Source: Paracoccus litorisediminis
GTDB taxonomy: Bacteria; Pseudomonadota; Alphaproteobacteria; Rhodobacterales; Rhodobacteraceae
Assembly: GCF_009711205.1 (NCBI RefSeq)
Contig: NZ_WMIG01000002.1
Coordinates: forward strand, 248,001-312,000
Direction: 5' to 3'
DNA: 64,000 nt
Position 1 is the first letter of the stretch; each line of letters starts with the position of its first letter. The notes beneath the pieces were generated by a model. The model had not been told where the DNA came from. It saw only the letters and a list, made by a program, of their open reading frames with translations, and did not search any database. The position numbers and the translations under genes are program-made. This document shows positions 25,373 to 34,138 of this stretch, piece by piece.

Positions 25373-26524
25373 ATGGCCGAGCCCCCCAAACGCCGCGGTC
25401 CCGTCCTGATCGAGATGGGCGAGGCCGCGACCACCGCCCCGCCCTCGGATCAGCCGAGCGGCCCCGAACCCGTCACCCGCATCGAGACGCCGGACAGCGA
25501 TCAGCGCACGCGACGCGCGCATCGCGCGGGTTCCGGCGGGGCCGAGGCTCATCCCTCACCCGCCGATGCGCCGATGATCGATGACGGGCTGGGATCGGTG
25601 CTGCCGCAGCCGCGCACGATGCAATTGGTGACGCGGCTGGTCGGCGGTGGCCCGACACGGCTGACGCGGTTCTTCATCAATACCGGCGTCGCGTTGTTCA
25701 GCTTTCTGCTGTCGGTGGCGGCTTTGCGCTACCTGTCGGACCTGCTGCATACCTATCCGCTGCTGGGCTGGATCGGCATCGCGCTGATGGTCCTGTTCTG
25801 CATCGCCGCTTTGGCGATGGCGTGGCGGGAATACCGGGCCTGGGCGCGCTTCGCCGCGATTGACGGGATCAACCGGGCCGCCGGGGCGGCCATGGCCTCG
25901 GGCGACGTCAAGGCCGCGAAGGACGTGGTCGGGCGGCTGGAGCATCTGTATCGCGGCCGGGATGAACTGGAATGGGGCCGCAAGCGGCTGGCCGAGCACA
26001 AGGCCGAGGCCTATGACGCGGCCAGCCTGATCGCCATGGCCGAAACCGAATTGCTGGCACCGCTGGACCAGCAGGCCCGGCGCGAGATCGAGGCCGCGGC
26101 CCGCACTGTGGCGGCGGCGACGGCACTGATCCCGCTGGCCCTGGCCGATGTGGTGGCGGCATTGGCCGCGAACCTGCGGATGATCCGGCGCATGGCCGAG
26201 ATCTATGGCGGGCGTGCCGGTGCGGTCGGCGGCTGGCGGCTGGCGCGCACGGTGATGACCCATCTGGTCGCGACCGGCGCGGTGGCGGCGGGCGACGACC
26301 TGATCCATACCGTTGCGGGGGGCGGTCTGCTGGCGCGTGTCTCGAAGCGTTTTGGCGAGGGCGTGGTGAATGGCGCGCTGACCGCCCGCGTCGGCATCGC
26401 CGCGATGGAGGTCTGCCGGCCCCTGCCCTTCATCCAACAACCCCGGCCCAAGGTCGGCAACCTGATCGCCCGTGGGCTGAAGGGGCTGTTCGGGGAGGAC
26501 GATCCGAAGGCCCCGTCCAACTGA
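25373..26524 (+). CDS. ycjF: YcjF-family membrane protein (DUF697)
   Basis: The 383-residue protein has a charged, low-complexity N-terminus, two central membrane helices (about residues 100-125 and 133-155) and a C-terminal DUF697 domain. This matches the YcjF/TIGR01620 family, whose members partner with YcjX. The ATG at 25373 follows the ycjX stop by 10 bases with AAGGAA as ribosome site. The function is unknown beyond membrane association. A type II dispersed element follows the stop codon. Confidence 0.9.
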   Translation: MAEPPKRRGPVLIEMGEAATTAPPSDQPSGPEPVTRIETPDSDQRTRRAHRAGSGGAEAHPSPADAPMIDDGLGSVLPQPRTMQLVTRLVGGGPTRLTRFFINTGVALFSFLLSVAALRYLSDLLHTYPLLGWIGIALMVLFCIAALAMAWREYRAWARFAAIDGINRAAGAAMASGDVKAAKDVVGRLEHLYRGRDELEWGRKRLAEHKAEAYDAASLIAMAETELLAPLDQQARREIEAAARTVAAATALIPLALADVVAALAANLRMIRRMAEIYGGRAGAVGGWRLARTVMTHLVATGAVAAGDDLIHTVAGGGLLARVSKRFGEGVVNGALTARVGIAAMEVCRPLPFIQQPRPKVGNLIARGLKGLFGEDDPKAPSN

Positions 26525-26530
26525 GGGCTT

Positions 26531-26558
26531 GGCGGGGTATTTGTGAAACGATGAAGCC
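26531..26558 (+). repeat. Dispersed element tail, copy 6 (type II)
   Basis: GGCGGGGTATTTGTGAAACG followed by ATGAAGCC lies 6 bases after the ycjF stop in sense orientation. It shares the core GGGGTATTT..GAAACGATGAAG with copies 3 and 5 but has no strong hairpin before it. Confidence 0.65.
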
Positions 26559-26601
26559 GCAAGGCGTTTGAGCGTGGCCCGGCTTGGGCTATGGACCCTA
26601 C

Positions 26602-28674
26602 ATGAGATCGCGCCGTTTCGCCCTGATGATGATGGCCGCCGTTCTGGCAATGGGAGTCCTTGCCGGGGCGCGGGATCGTTTCGACGACTGGGTTCAAGCC
26701 ACCGCGTTACCGCGGCTGGATATTCCGGTGGGCGTCGAGGTCATGGCGCGGGATGGCAGCCTGCTGCGAGCGTTTCAGGTCTCGGATGGGCGCTGGCGGC
26801 TGGAGCCGGGCGCGGTTGATCCGCTGTTTCTGGACATGCTGGTGATGTGGGAGGATCGGCGCTTTGCCGATCACTCCGGGATCGACCCAGTGGCGGTGCT
26901 GCGCGCGGGCTGGCAGGCCCTGCGGCATGGCCGCGTCGTCTCGGGTGGATCGACCCTGACCATGCAGGTTGCGCGGCTGATCGAGGAAGGACCGACCGGC
27001 GAATGGGCTGGAAAGCTGCGACAAGTGCGGCTGGCGCTCGCGCTGGAGCGACGGCTGACGAAGCCTGTGATCATGGATCTGTATCTGCGGCTGGCCCCTT
27101 ACGGCGCGAATGTCGAGGGGCTGCGCGCGGCCAGCCTGCAATGGTTCGGAAAGGAACCGCGCAGGCTGACCCCCGCCGAAGCCGCGCTTCTGGTGGCACT
27201 GCCGCAATCCCCCGAGCGGCGCCGCCCGGACCGCTTTCCGGCGGCTGCGAAATCCGCGCGGGACCGGGTTCTGGCGCGGGCGGCGCAGGCGGGCTTGCTG
27301 TCCGAAGCCGATGCGCAGGCCGCCATGGCCGAGCCGGTGCCGCGTCAGCGCCGCGCCTTTCCGGCGCTGGCCCCGCTGCTGGCCGAAAGGCTGCGGCGCG
27401 AACATCCGGGCGCGGGCCGGATCGAGACCACGATCGATCCCCGCCTGCAACGCCGGGCCGAGGAACTGGCCTCGCGCGCTGTGCGGGGGGTCGGACGGCG
27501 GCTGTCGGCGGCGATGGTGTTGGCGGATCATCGGAACGGGGAAATCCTTGCCTCGGTCGGGGCGGCGGACTGGACGGATGGTGGCTCGGCGGGGTTTGTC
27601 GACATGACGCGGGCCCTGCGCTCGCCCGGCTCGACGCTGAAGCCCTTTGTCTATGGACTGGCCTTCGACGCGGGTCTCGCGCATCCCGAAACGCTGATCG
27701 AGGACCGGCCCACCGCCTTTGGCCCGTGGCAGCCGCAGAATTTCGACCGCCAGTTTCGCGGCACGGTCAGCCTGCGGCAGGCGTTGGTGCAATCGCTGAA
27801 CATTCCCGTCGTCAAGCTGGCCGAGGCGATCGGTCCGAACCGCGTGGTGCAGGGGCTGGAGCGCGGCGGCATCGATCTGCGCCTGCCCGGCGGGACACCC
27901 GGACTGGCGCTGGTTCTGGGCGGGGCCGGGGTGACGCTGGAAGATCTGACCACGGGCTATGGCGCGCTGGCGCAAGGCGGGCGCGGGATGCGGTTGTCGG
28001 CGTTGCCGGGCGGTGCGCAGGCACTGCCGGTGGCGATGTTCGGGCCGGTCGCGGCATGGCAGGTCGGCAATGTGCTGGCCGGAAACCCCGCGCCGCAGGG
28101 GGCGCGGGCGCGGCCCATGGCCTATAAGACCGGCACCTCCTATGGGCATCGCGATGCCTTGGCGGTGGGTTTCGACGGGGCGCATGTCGGCGCGGTCTGG
28201 CTGGGACGGCCGGACGGCACCGCGGTACCGGGGGCCTTTGGGGGGGATCTGTCCGCGCCGGTGCTGTTCGACCTGTTCGACGCCCTGCCCCCGGCCGCCC
28301 TACCGCCGCCGCCATCGCAGACACTGACCCTGCCCAACAGCGCCCTTCCCTTGGCCCTGCGCCGCTTTGCCCCCGCGGGCGAGGTCAGCCGGATGGCCGC
28401 GCGGCCTTTGGCCCCCGACCGGCTGGCTTTGACCTTCCCCCCAGACGGGGCGGTGATCGAAACATCGGGACCGCTGCTTGCGCGGGCGCGGGGCGGAAAG
28501 GGCCCCTGGACCTTTCTTCTCAATGGTTTGCCAAGCAGCGTCGCGTCGGATCGACCGGAAAGCCTGCTGCCAGATCCCGGTCCCGGCTTTGCCCATTTGA
28601 CCGTCATTGACGCCGCCGGGGCCTCGGCCAGCGCAACGATTCGGCTGCAGCTGCCCGATTTCACGCCACGATAA
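26602..28674 (+). CDS. pbpC: Penicillin-binding protein 1C
   Basis: The 690-residue bifunctional class A PBP has an N-terminal membrane anchor (residues 6-22). A GT51 transglycosylase domain carries catalytic Glu84 in WEDRRFADHSGID. The transpeptidase domain has the nucleophile Ser344 (GSTLK), the SLN motif and KTGTS (Lys509). A C-terminal BiPBP_C domain follows (about 590-690). It polymerises and cross-links peptidoglycan. PbpC is commonly paired with an alpha-2-macroglobulin gene, which is absent on both sides here. The start is ambiguous between TTG 26584 and ATG 26602. Confidence 0.94.
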   Translation: MRSRRFALMMMAAVLAMGVLAGARDRFDDWVQATALPRLDIPVGVEVMARDGSLLRAFQVSDGRWRLEPGAVDPLFLDMLVMWEDRRFADHSGIDPVAVLRAGWQALRHGRVVSGGSTLTMQVARLIEEGPTGEWAGKLRQVRLALALERRLTKPVIMDLYLRLAPYGANVEGLRAASLQWFGKEPRRLTPAEAALLVALPQSPERRRPDRFPAAAKSARDRVLARAAQAGLLSEADAQAAMAEPVPRQRRAFPALAPLLAERLRREHPGAGRIETTIDPRLQRRAEELASRAVRGVGRRLSAAMVLADHRNGEILASVGAADWTDGGSAGFVDMTRALRSPGSTLKPFVYGLAFDAGLAHPETLIEDRPTAFGPWQPQNFDRQFRGTVSLRQALVQSLNIPVVKLAEAIGPNRVVQGLERGGIDLRLPGGTPGLALVLGGAGVTLEDLTTGYGALAQGGRGMRLSALPGGAQALPVAMFGPVAAWQVGNVLAGNPAPQGARARPMAYKTGTSYGHRDALAVGFDGAHVGAVWLGRPDGTAVPGAFGGDLSAPVLFDLFDALPPAALPPPPSQTLTLPNSALPLALRRFAPAGEVSRMAARPLAPDRLALTFPPDGAVIETSGPLLARARGGKGPWTFLLNGLPSSVASDRPESLLPDPGPGFAHLTVIDAAGASASATIRLQLPDFTPR

Positions 28675-28720
28675 GCGCTGGAAGGCTTTTCATTGCGCGT
28701 GATTGCGACATATTCCCTTC

Positions 28721-29152
28721 ATGTTGCGCATAGATGATCATCTGACGATTCAGGAATGGGAACTCTCCGAGCAGTTCAGCCGCTCGCAGGGGCCGGGAGG
28801 CCAGAACGTCAACAAAGTCGAAACCGCGGTCGAACTGCGGTTCGAAGCCGAACGTTCCCCCCACCTGTCCCCCGCCGTCAAGGCGCGCCTGAAGCGGCTG
28901 GCCGGACGGCGTTGGACGCAAGAGGGCGCGATCCTGATCCGGGCCGAGGAAACCCGCAGTCAGGCCCGCAACCGCGACATGGCGCGCGAGCGGCTGGCCG
29001 AACTGATCCGCGAGGCCCTGATCGCTCCGCGCAAGCGCATCGCGACGCGGCCGACACTGGGCAGCCAGCGGCGGCGGCTGGCGGCAAAAACACAAAAAGG
29101 GACGGTCAAGTCCCTGCGCGGCAAAGTCCGTGAGAATGAGGGGGGAGAGTGA
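28721..29152 (+). CDS. arfB: Peptidyl-tRNA hydrolase ArfB (ribosome rescue)
   Basis: The 143-residue protein has the release-factor GGQ motif (residues 26-28, in GPGGQNVNKVET) and a basic, unstructured C-terminal tail, the hallmarks of ArfB/YaeJ. ArfB enters stalled ribosomes lacking a stop codon and hydrolyses the peptidyl-tRNA, a backup for trans-translation. SmpB, the tmRNA partner, is encoded about 2 kb downstream. The ATG at 28721 is preferred over a TTG at 28703. The stop overlaps the next gene's GTG start by 4 bases. Confidence 0.94.
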   Translation: MLRIDDHLTIQEWELSEQFSRSQGPGGQNVNKVETAVELRFEAERSPHLSPAVKARLKRLAGRRWTQEGAILIRAEETRSQARNRDMARERLAELIREALIAPRKRIATRPTLGSQRRRLAAKTQKGTVKSLRGKVRENEGGE

Positions 29153-29610
29153 GCAAGACACTGGGCGAAAGGCTGGCCCGCCTTCTGGGCCGCAAGCCAC
29201 CGGACATGCAGGTCGCGGCGCTGTGTCTGGACGGCAAGGGCAAGATCCTTCTGGTGACCAGCCGTGGCACCGGTCGCTGGATCGTGCCCAAGGGTTGGCC
29301 GATGCCGGGCCGGACACTGGCCGACGCCGCCATGCAGGAAGCCTGGGAGGAAGCGGGCGTGCGCGGGCGCGTCAACCAGTCCTCGCTGGGCAGCTATCAT
29401 TACGACAAGCAGCAGGATCATGGCTTTGCCATTCCGGTCGAGGTCCGGGTCTTTGCCCTTGAGGTCGATGAGCTTGCCGATGACTACCCGGAAAAAGACG
29501 ACCGCAAGCGCCGCTGGTATCGCCCCGACCGCGCTGCGGAACTGGTCACCGAGAGCGAGTTGAAAAAGCTGCTGCGGGCCTTGCCCGCGCGGCTGGGTCA
29601 TCAGGCCTGA
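29149..29610 (+). CDS. NUDIX hydrolase
   Basis: The 153-residue NUDIX-fold protein starts at GTG 29149, overlapping the arfB stop (GTGA). The Nudix box reads GWPMPGRTLADAAMQEAWEE then AGV. The core EAWEEAG is kept, while the first Glu of the consensus is Arg and the Arg before the core is Gln, as in the diphosphoinositol-polyphosphate/Ap4A branch of alphaproteobacterial homologues. The magnesium-binding glutamates of the core remain. The substrate is probably a nucleoside diphosphate derivative but cannot be specified. Confidence 0.88.
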   Translation: MSKTLGERLARLLGRKPPDMQVAALCLDGKGKILLVTSRGTGRWIVPKGWPMPGRTLADAAMQEAWEEAGVRGRVNQSSLGSYHYDKQQDHGFAIPVEVRVFALEVDELADDYPEKDDRKRRWYRPDRAAELVTESELKKLLRALPARLGHQA

Positions 29611-29611
29611 C

Positions 29612-31036
29612 ATGCCCCAGAACGAGCGGGAATACCGCATCCTCGACAAAGATCTGGGACGGGTGACCCATGCCGAGCATGCGGCGCTGGCCTCGGCCCG
29701 GCCCATGGTGCGCCTGGGGCTGGCGCTGGTCTTTATCGCGGCGGCGGCGGAATTTGCGGCGGCGGCACTGGCCGGTCAGCCGGCGCTGGGAATCATGGCG
29801 GCCTCGGTCGCGGTGGCGATCTATCTGGCCCTGTCGATCGGTGCGAACGACGTGTCGAACGCACTGTCTCCGGCGGTCGGTTCCGGGGCGATCAGTCTGG
29901 GCGTGGGTCTGGTGCTGGTCGCGCTGATGGATGTGCTGGGTGCCGTCATGGCCGGAGGCGCGGTCACCCGGACCCTGACCGAGGGGCTGATGGGCGACAC
30001 GATGGGACAGGGCACGCCCACGGCCAAGATGATGCTGGCGGCGCTGGTCGGCGCGGCGACATGGATCAGCGTTGCCACCCGCCTGAACGCCCCGGTCAGT
30101 ACCACCCACTCGGTCGTCGGCGCGATTGCCGGGGCGGGTATCGCCACATTCGGTTTCGGCGCGGTCAACTGGGGGGCGATGGCAATCATTGCGATGGGCT
30201 GGGTGGTGTCGCCCATCATCTCGGGGCTGCTGGCGGCACTGATCCTGTCCAGCATGCATCACCATGTTCTGGACAAGGACGACCCGATCCCCTCGGGGCG
30301 CCGCTGGCTGACGGCGCTGGTCGCGGCAACGGCGGGACTTCTGGTCGCGATGGCGGCGGTGGCGTTTCAGGATCTGGGCTGGCGGATCGTGGCCCTTCTG
30401 GGCCTGTTGGGCGCGGGCTTGGGGGCCGCCTATGCCCATGTCATGCTGGGTCGCCAGATCCGGCGCGATGCGGGCCAGAAAACCGCGCTCAAGAACCTGC
30501 TGGGCGTGCCGCTGGTCGCCGCCGCATTGGTCATGGGCTTTGGCCACGGCGCGAACGACACCTCGAACATCGCGGCGCCGCTGACGATCATCCTGCAAAA
30601 CATCTCGGACGGGCAAAGCCCGCTGCTGGATGCGCAGATGATCCTGCTGCTGTCGGGCATGGGGATCGCGGTCGGCATCCTGCTGTTCGGCAGCCGACTG
30701 GTCAGCATGGTCGGCAGCCGCATCACCCGCCTGAACCCGGCCCGCGCGCTGTGCATTTCACTGGCGACGGCGCTGACGGTGCTGGCTTTCTCGCTGGCGG
30801 GGCTGCCGGTCTCGACCACGCATGTCTCGGTTGGCGGCGTCTTTGGCGTCGGCTTCTATCGCGAATGGCGCGACCGGCAAAAGGCCCGGAAACGCGCGCC
30901 CATGCCGGACGAGGAATTGCGCCGTCGCCATCTGGTCCGCCGCTCGCATGTGCGCACGATCCTTGGCGCATGGCTGATCACCGTGCCGGTCAACGCGGCG
31001 CTGGCGGCAGCACTGGTGCTGGGCCTGGGCCTTTAG
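29612..31036 (+). CDS. pit: Inorganic phosphate transporter (PiT family)
   Basis: The 474-residue integral membrane protein has about ten or more helices and the duplicated PiT signature, GANDVSNALSPAVGSGAI in the first half and GHGANDTSNIAAPL in the second. These proteins import phosphate, usually as a metal-phosphate complex with protons or Na+. A charged region near the C-terminus (WRDRQKARKRAPMPDEEL) is probably a cytoplasmic loop. The ATG is 1 base after the NUDIX stop, so arfB, nudix and pit form a tight transcription unit. Confidence 0.92.
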   Translation: MPQNEREYRILDKDLGRVTHAEHAALASARPMVRLGLALVFIAAAAEFAAAALAGQPALGIMAASVAVAIYLALSIGANDVSNALSPAVGSGAISLGVGLVLVALMDVLGAVMAGGAVTRTLTEGLMGDTMGQGTPTAKMMLAALVGAATWISVATRLNAPVSTTHSVVGAIAGAGIATFGFGAVNWGAMAIIAMGWVVSPIISGLLAALILSSMHHHVLDKDDPIPSGRRWLTALVAATAGLLVAMAAVAFQDLGWRIVALLGLLGAGLGAAYAHVMLGRQIRRDAGQKTALKNLLGVPLVAAALVMGFGHGANDTSNIAAPLTIILQNISDGQSPLLDAQMILLLSGMGIAVGILLFGSRLVSMVGSRITRLNPARALCISLATALTVLAFSLAGLPVSTTHVSVGGVFGVGFYREWRDRQKARKRAPMPDEELRRRHLVRRSHVRTILGAWLITVPVNAALAAALVLGLGL

Positions 31037-31078
31037 CCCGTTCTTTACTTTGCCGCCTGCCGCCCCTATCTCGACATC

Positions 31079-31549
31079 ATGGCCACCAAGTCCGATCCGA
31101 ATTACAAAATCATCGCCGAGAACCGCCGGGCGCGCTTCGACTATTTCATCGAAAGCGACCTTGAGGTTGGCATCGTCCTGACCGGTTCCGAGGTGAAAAG
31201 CCTGCGCACCGGACAATCGAACATTGCCGAAAGCTATGCCTCGGTTGAACAGGGCGAGCTGTGGCTGATCAACGGCTACATCGCCGCCTACAAGCAGGCG
31301 GGCGTCTTTGGCCATGAAGAACGGCGGCGGCGCAAGCTGCTGGTCTCACGCAAGGAACTGGCCCGCTTCTGGCAGGCGGTCGGGCGTGAGGGCATGACGC
31401 TGATTCCGCTGGTCATGTATTTCAACGACCGCGGCATGGTGAAGCTGAAGATCGGCGTCGCCAAAGGCAAAAAGAACCACGACAAGCGCGAGACCGACGC
31501 CAAGCGCGACTGGAACCGCCAGAAACAACGCCTGCTGAAGCAAGGCTAG
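31079..31549 (+). CDS. smpB: SmpB, tmRNA-binding protein
   Basis: The 156-residue protein carries the SmpB signatures [18 protein letters not shown] and [19 protein letters not shown], plus the C-terminal basic segment [20 protein letters not shown], which enters the empty mRNA channel. SmpB carries tmRNA (ssrA) to stalled ribosomes in trans-translation. The ssrA gene is not in the window. Length is standard (about 155-160 residues). It lies 42 bases after the phosphate transporter on the same strand. Confidence 0.97.
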   Translation: MATKSDPNYKIIAENRRARFDYFIESDLEVGIVLTGSEVKSLRTGQSNIAESYASVEQGELWLINGYIAAYKQAGVFGHEERRRRKLLVSRKELARFWQAVGREGMTLIPLVMYFNDRGMVKLKIGVAKGKKNHDKRETDAKRDWNRQKQRLLKQG

Positions 31550-31625
31550 CGCCACCAGCCATTGCACGGCCCCGCCCCTGCGGTTACAGGATGGGCGCTT
31601 TCGCGTCTGCTCCGGGGGAAGGACC

Positions 31626-32486
31626 ATGCCGACCGATTCCGACAATCCGACGACGCTTGTCTCGACCGCGTGGCTGGCCGCGCATCTGGACGATCCGGGG
31701 CTGCGCATCCTTGATGCGACATGGTTTCTGGAGCCGGGCCGCGACGCGCAGGCCGAATACGCCGCCTGCCACATTCCCGGCGCGCAGTTTTTCGATCTGG
31801 ACCGGATCACCGACAGCCGCAGCAGCCTGCCGCATATGGCCCCCCTGCCCGAGACCTTTGCCGAACGGATGGCCACGCTGGGAATCGGCGATGGCGATCA
31901 GGTCGTCGTCTATGACAATTCCCCGGTGCGTTCCGCGGCCCGCGTCTGGTGGACCTTCCGCCTGATGGGTTGGTCCGATGTCGCCGTATTGGATGGCGGC
32001 ATGGGCAAGTGGCTGGCCGAGGGTCGCGCCACCGCTTCCGCCCCTGCCACCCCCACGGCACGCGAACTGACCCCGCATCTGCGCCCGGAACTGGTGCGCG
32101 ACGTGACGCAGGTTGCTGCCGCCAGCAAACTTGCCACGCATGAGATCATCGACGCCCGCGGCGAGCCCCGCTTTCGCGGTGAGGCGGCCGAGCCGCGCGC
32201 CGGGCTGCGCTCGGGGCATATTCCCGGATCGAAGAACCTGCCCTTTGGCCGGCTGTTCAACACCGACGGCACGATGAAATCCACGGACGATCTTCGCGCC
32301 GAATTCACGGCAGCGGGTATCGACCTGACCAAACCCGCCATCACCACCTGCGGCTCGGGTGTGACGGCGGCGATCCTGTTCCTTGCGCTTGAACGTATCG
32401 GACATATGGATCATTCGCTTTACGACGGAAGCTGGGCCGAATGGGGCAGCTTCCCGGACCTTAAAATTGCAACCGGAGACGCGTGA
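31626..32486 (+). CDS. sseA: 3-mercaptopyruvate sulfurtransferase
   Basis: The 286-residue protein has two rhodanese domains (about 10-135 and 160-280). The active cysteine is Cys242 in TTCGSGVTAAI; the CGSGVT loop indicates mercaptopyruvate rather than thiosulfate as sulfur donor. The N-terminal domain is catalytically inactive, as in the family. The enzyme transfers sulfur to thiols or cyanide and takes part in cysteine catabolism. Its stop overlaps the start of the aminotransferase gene (TGATG), and that partner could produce mercaptopyruvate from cysteine. Confidence 0.94.
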   Translation: MPTDSDNPTTLVSTAWLAAHLDDPGLRILDATWFLEPGRDAQAEYAACHIPGAQFFDLDRITDSRSSLPHMAPLPETFAERMATLGIGDGDQVVVYDNSPVRSAARVWWTFRLMGWSDVAVLDGGMGKWLAEGRATASAPATPTARELTPHLRPELVRDVTQVAAASKLATHEIIDARGEPRFRGEAAEPRAGLRSGHIPGSKNLPFGRLFNTDGTMKSTDDLRAEFTAAGIDLTKPAITTCGSGVTAAILFLALERIGHMDHSLYDGSWAEWGSFPDLKIATGDA

Positions 32487-33670
32487 TGCTGGGCAATCTG
32501 AAACCGCAGGCCCCCGATAAAATCCTGGCCCTGATGGGCGAATTCAAGGCCGATCCCCGCCAGGGCAAGATCGACCTTGGCGTAGGGGTCTACAAGGACG
32601 CGACCGGCCATACCCCGATCATGCGCGCCGTACTGGAAGCCGAAAAGCGCATGCTGGCGACCGAAACCACCAAGACCTATGCTGGCCTGTCGGGCGAACC
32701 CGACTTCCAGAAGGCCATGGGCGAGATGATCCTGGCCGACGGCTACAAGCCCGAGACCACCGCTGCGCTGGCCACCGTCGGCGGCACCGGCGCGATCCGT
32801 CAGGCGCTGGAACTGGCCCGCATGGCCAATCCCGACCTGCGCGTGTTCGTCAGCGACCCGACCTGGCCGAACCATATCTCGATCATGAATTTCATGGGTC
32901 TGCCGGTCGTCACCTATCGCTATTTCGACAATGACACCCGCGCGGTGAACTTCGAGGCGATGGTCGAGGACATCTCGACGGCGAAAAAGGGCGACGTGGT
33001 GCTGCTGCATGGTTGCTGCCACAACCCGACCGGCGCGAACCTGAACATCGAGCAATGGGCCGAGGTCGCCTCGATTCTGGAAAAAACCGGCGCGACCCCG
33101 CTGATCGACCTGGCCTATCAGGGCTTTGGCGACGGTCTGGAAGAAGATGCGGCAGGCACCCGCCTGATCGCCTCGCGCATTCCGGAAGTGCTGATCGCGG
33201 CGTCCTGCAGCAAGAACTTCGGCATCTACCGCGAGCGTACCGGCTGCCTGCTGGCGCTGTGCACCGACAAGGCGACCAAGGATCTGGCACAGGGCGCAAT
33301 GGCCTTCCTGAACCGCCAGACCTACTCCTTCCCGCCCTTCCACGGCGCCAAGATCGTCGCGACAGTGCTGAACGACGCGGATCTGCGCGCCGACTGGATG
33401 GCCGAGCTTGAGGAAGTCCGCGGTGGCATGTTGCGCCTGCGCACGACCCTTGCCAACGAATTGCGCGACCTGTCCGGCTCGGACCGCTTCGGCTTCATCG
33501 CCGAGCATCGCGGCATGTTCTCGCGTCTGGGCGCCTCGCCCGAGCAGGTGGCGCTGATGAAGCAGGAATTCGGCATCTATATGGTCGGCGATTCGCGTCT
33601 GAACATCGCCGGTCTGAACGATGAGACCGTGCCGATCCTTGCCCGCGCCATCATCGAAGCCGGCGTCTGA
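32486..33670 (+). CDS. Aromatic/aspartate aminotransferase (class I)
   Basis: The 394-residue class I PLP aminotransferase of the AspC/TyrB type has DLGVGVYKDATGHTPIM-type N-terminal sequence, HGCCHNPTGANL, and the PLP lysine in ASCSKNFGIYRERTG. It moves amino groups between aspartate or aromatic amino acids and 2-oxoglutarate. Coupling to sseA by overlapping stop/start suggests that it may also transaminate cysteine to 3-mercaptopyruvate, an activity known for aspartate aminotransferases. A strong terminator follows. Confidence 0.92.
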   Translation: MLGNLKPQAPDKILALMGEFKADPRQGKIDLGVGVYKDATGHTPIMRAVLEAEKRMLATETTKTYAGLSGEPDFQKAMGEMILADGYKPETTAALATVGGTGAIRQALELARMANPDLRVFVSDPTWPNHISIMNFMGLPVVTYRYFDNDTRAVNFEAMVEDISTAKKGDVVLLHGCCHNPTGANLNIEQWAEVASILEKTGATPLIDLAYQGFGDGLEEDAAGTRLIASRIPEVLIAASCSKNFGIYRERTGCLLALCTDKATKDLAQGAMAFLNRQTYSFPPFHGAKIVATVLNDADLRADWMAELEEVRGGMLRLRTTLANELRDLSGSDRFGFIAEHRGMFSRLGASPEQVALMKQEFGIYMVGDSRLNIAGLNDETVPILARAIIEAGV

Positions 33671-33690
33671 TCCAGACCCGCTGAAACGCG

Positions 33691-33720
33691 AAGCGCGCGC
33701 CGATCGGCGCGCGCTTTTTT
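33691..33720 (+). terminator. Rho-independent terminator of sseA-aminotransferase
   Basis: A perfect GC-rich palindrome (AAGCGCGCGCCGATCGGCGC then GCGCTT) starts 20 bases after the aminotransferase stop and ends in six T's. It ends plus-strand transcription before the convergent gene at 33746. Confidence 0.93.
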
Positions 33721-33745
33721 ATTCCGGGGATGCGACCGGTTGCCT

Positions 33746-34075
33746 TCAGCGACGGCCCAACTGGCGGTCGATATAGGTGCGAAGTTCCTCGATCTCGGAC
33801 TGGCTGTCGCGCAGGTGACCCTTGAGCAACTGCACCTCATTATTGGATTTTCCCAGATCCTCGATCAACTGGGCCTCGCGCAGTTCCAGCACCCGGATGG
33901 CCCGCGCCCGTTCGGCCTCGGCGTCGTGCAGTTTCTGCGCCATGTTGTCCAATTCGTCCATCTGGGTCGGCGTGACCCGGCTGAGTCGCAGGATCAGCCA
34001 ACTGGCAAGCCAGCCCAGCACAAAGGCGGCAAATAGGATAATAGTCGTGGCGATGATGAATTCATTGCGATTCAT
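33746..34075 (-). CDS. Small membrane-anchored coiled-coil protein
   Basis: I cannot name this 109-residue protein. Residues 6-30 form one membrane helix (IIATTIILFAAFVLGWLASW), and residues 37-105 are a charged, heptad-patterned coiled coil rich in Glu, Arg, Leu and Ala, ending DRQLGRR. The topology suggests a cytoplasmic coiled coil tethered to the inner membrane. Homologues of this kind are common uncharacterised genes in Rhodobacteraceae. It lies 63 bases after the OmpA-family gene on the same strand and may be co-transcribed with it, hinting at an envelope role. Confidence 0.82.
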   Translation of the reverse strand: MNRNEFIIATTIILFAAFVLGWLASWLILRLSRVTPTQMDELDNMAQKLHDAEAERARAIRVLELREAQLIEDLGKSNNEVQLLKGHLRDSQSEIEELRTYIDRQLGRR

Positions 34076-34138
34076 GGGCGGCTTTCAGCATTACGGGCCT
34101 TAGGTATTATAGTTCTATAGCTGTGCGCGCCGCCCGCG

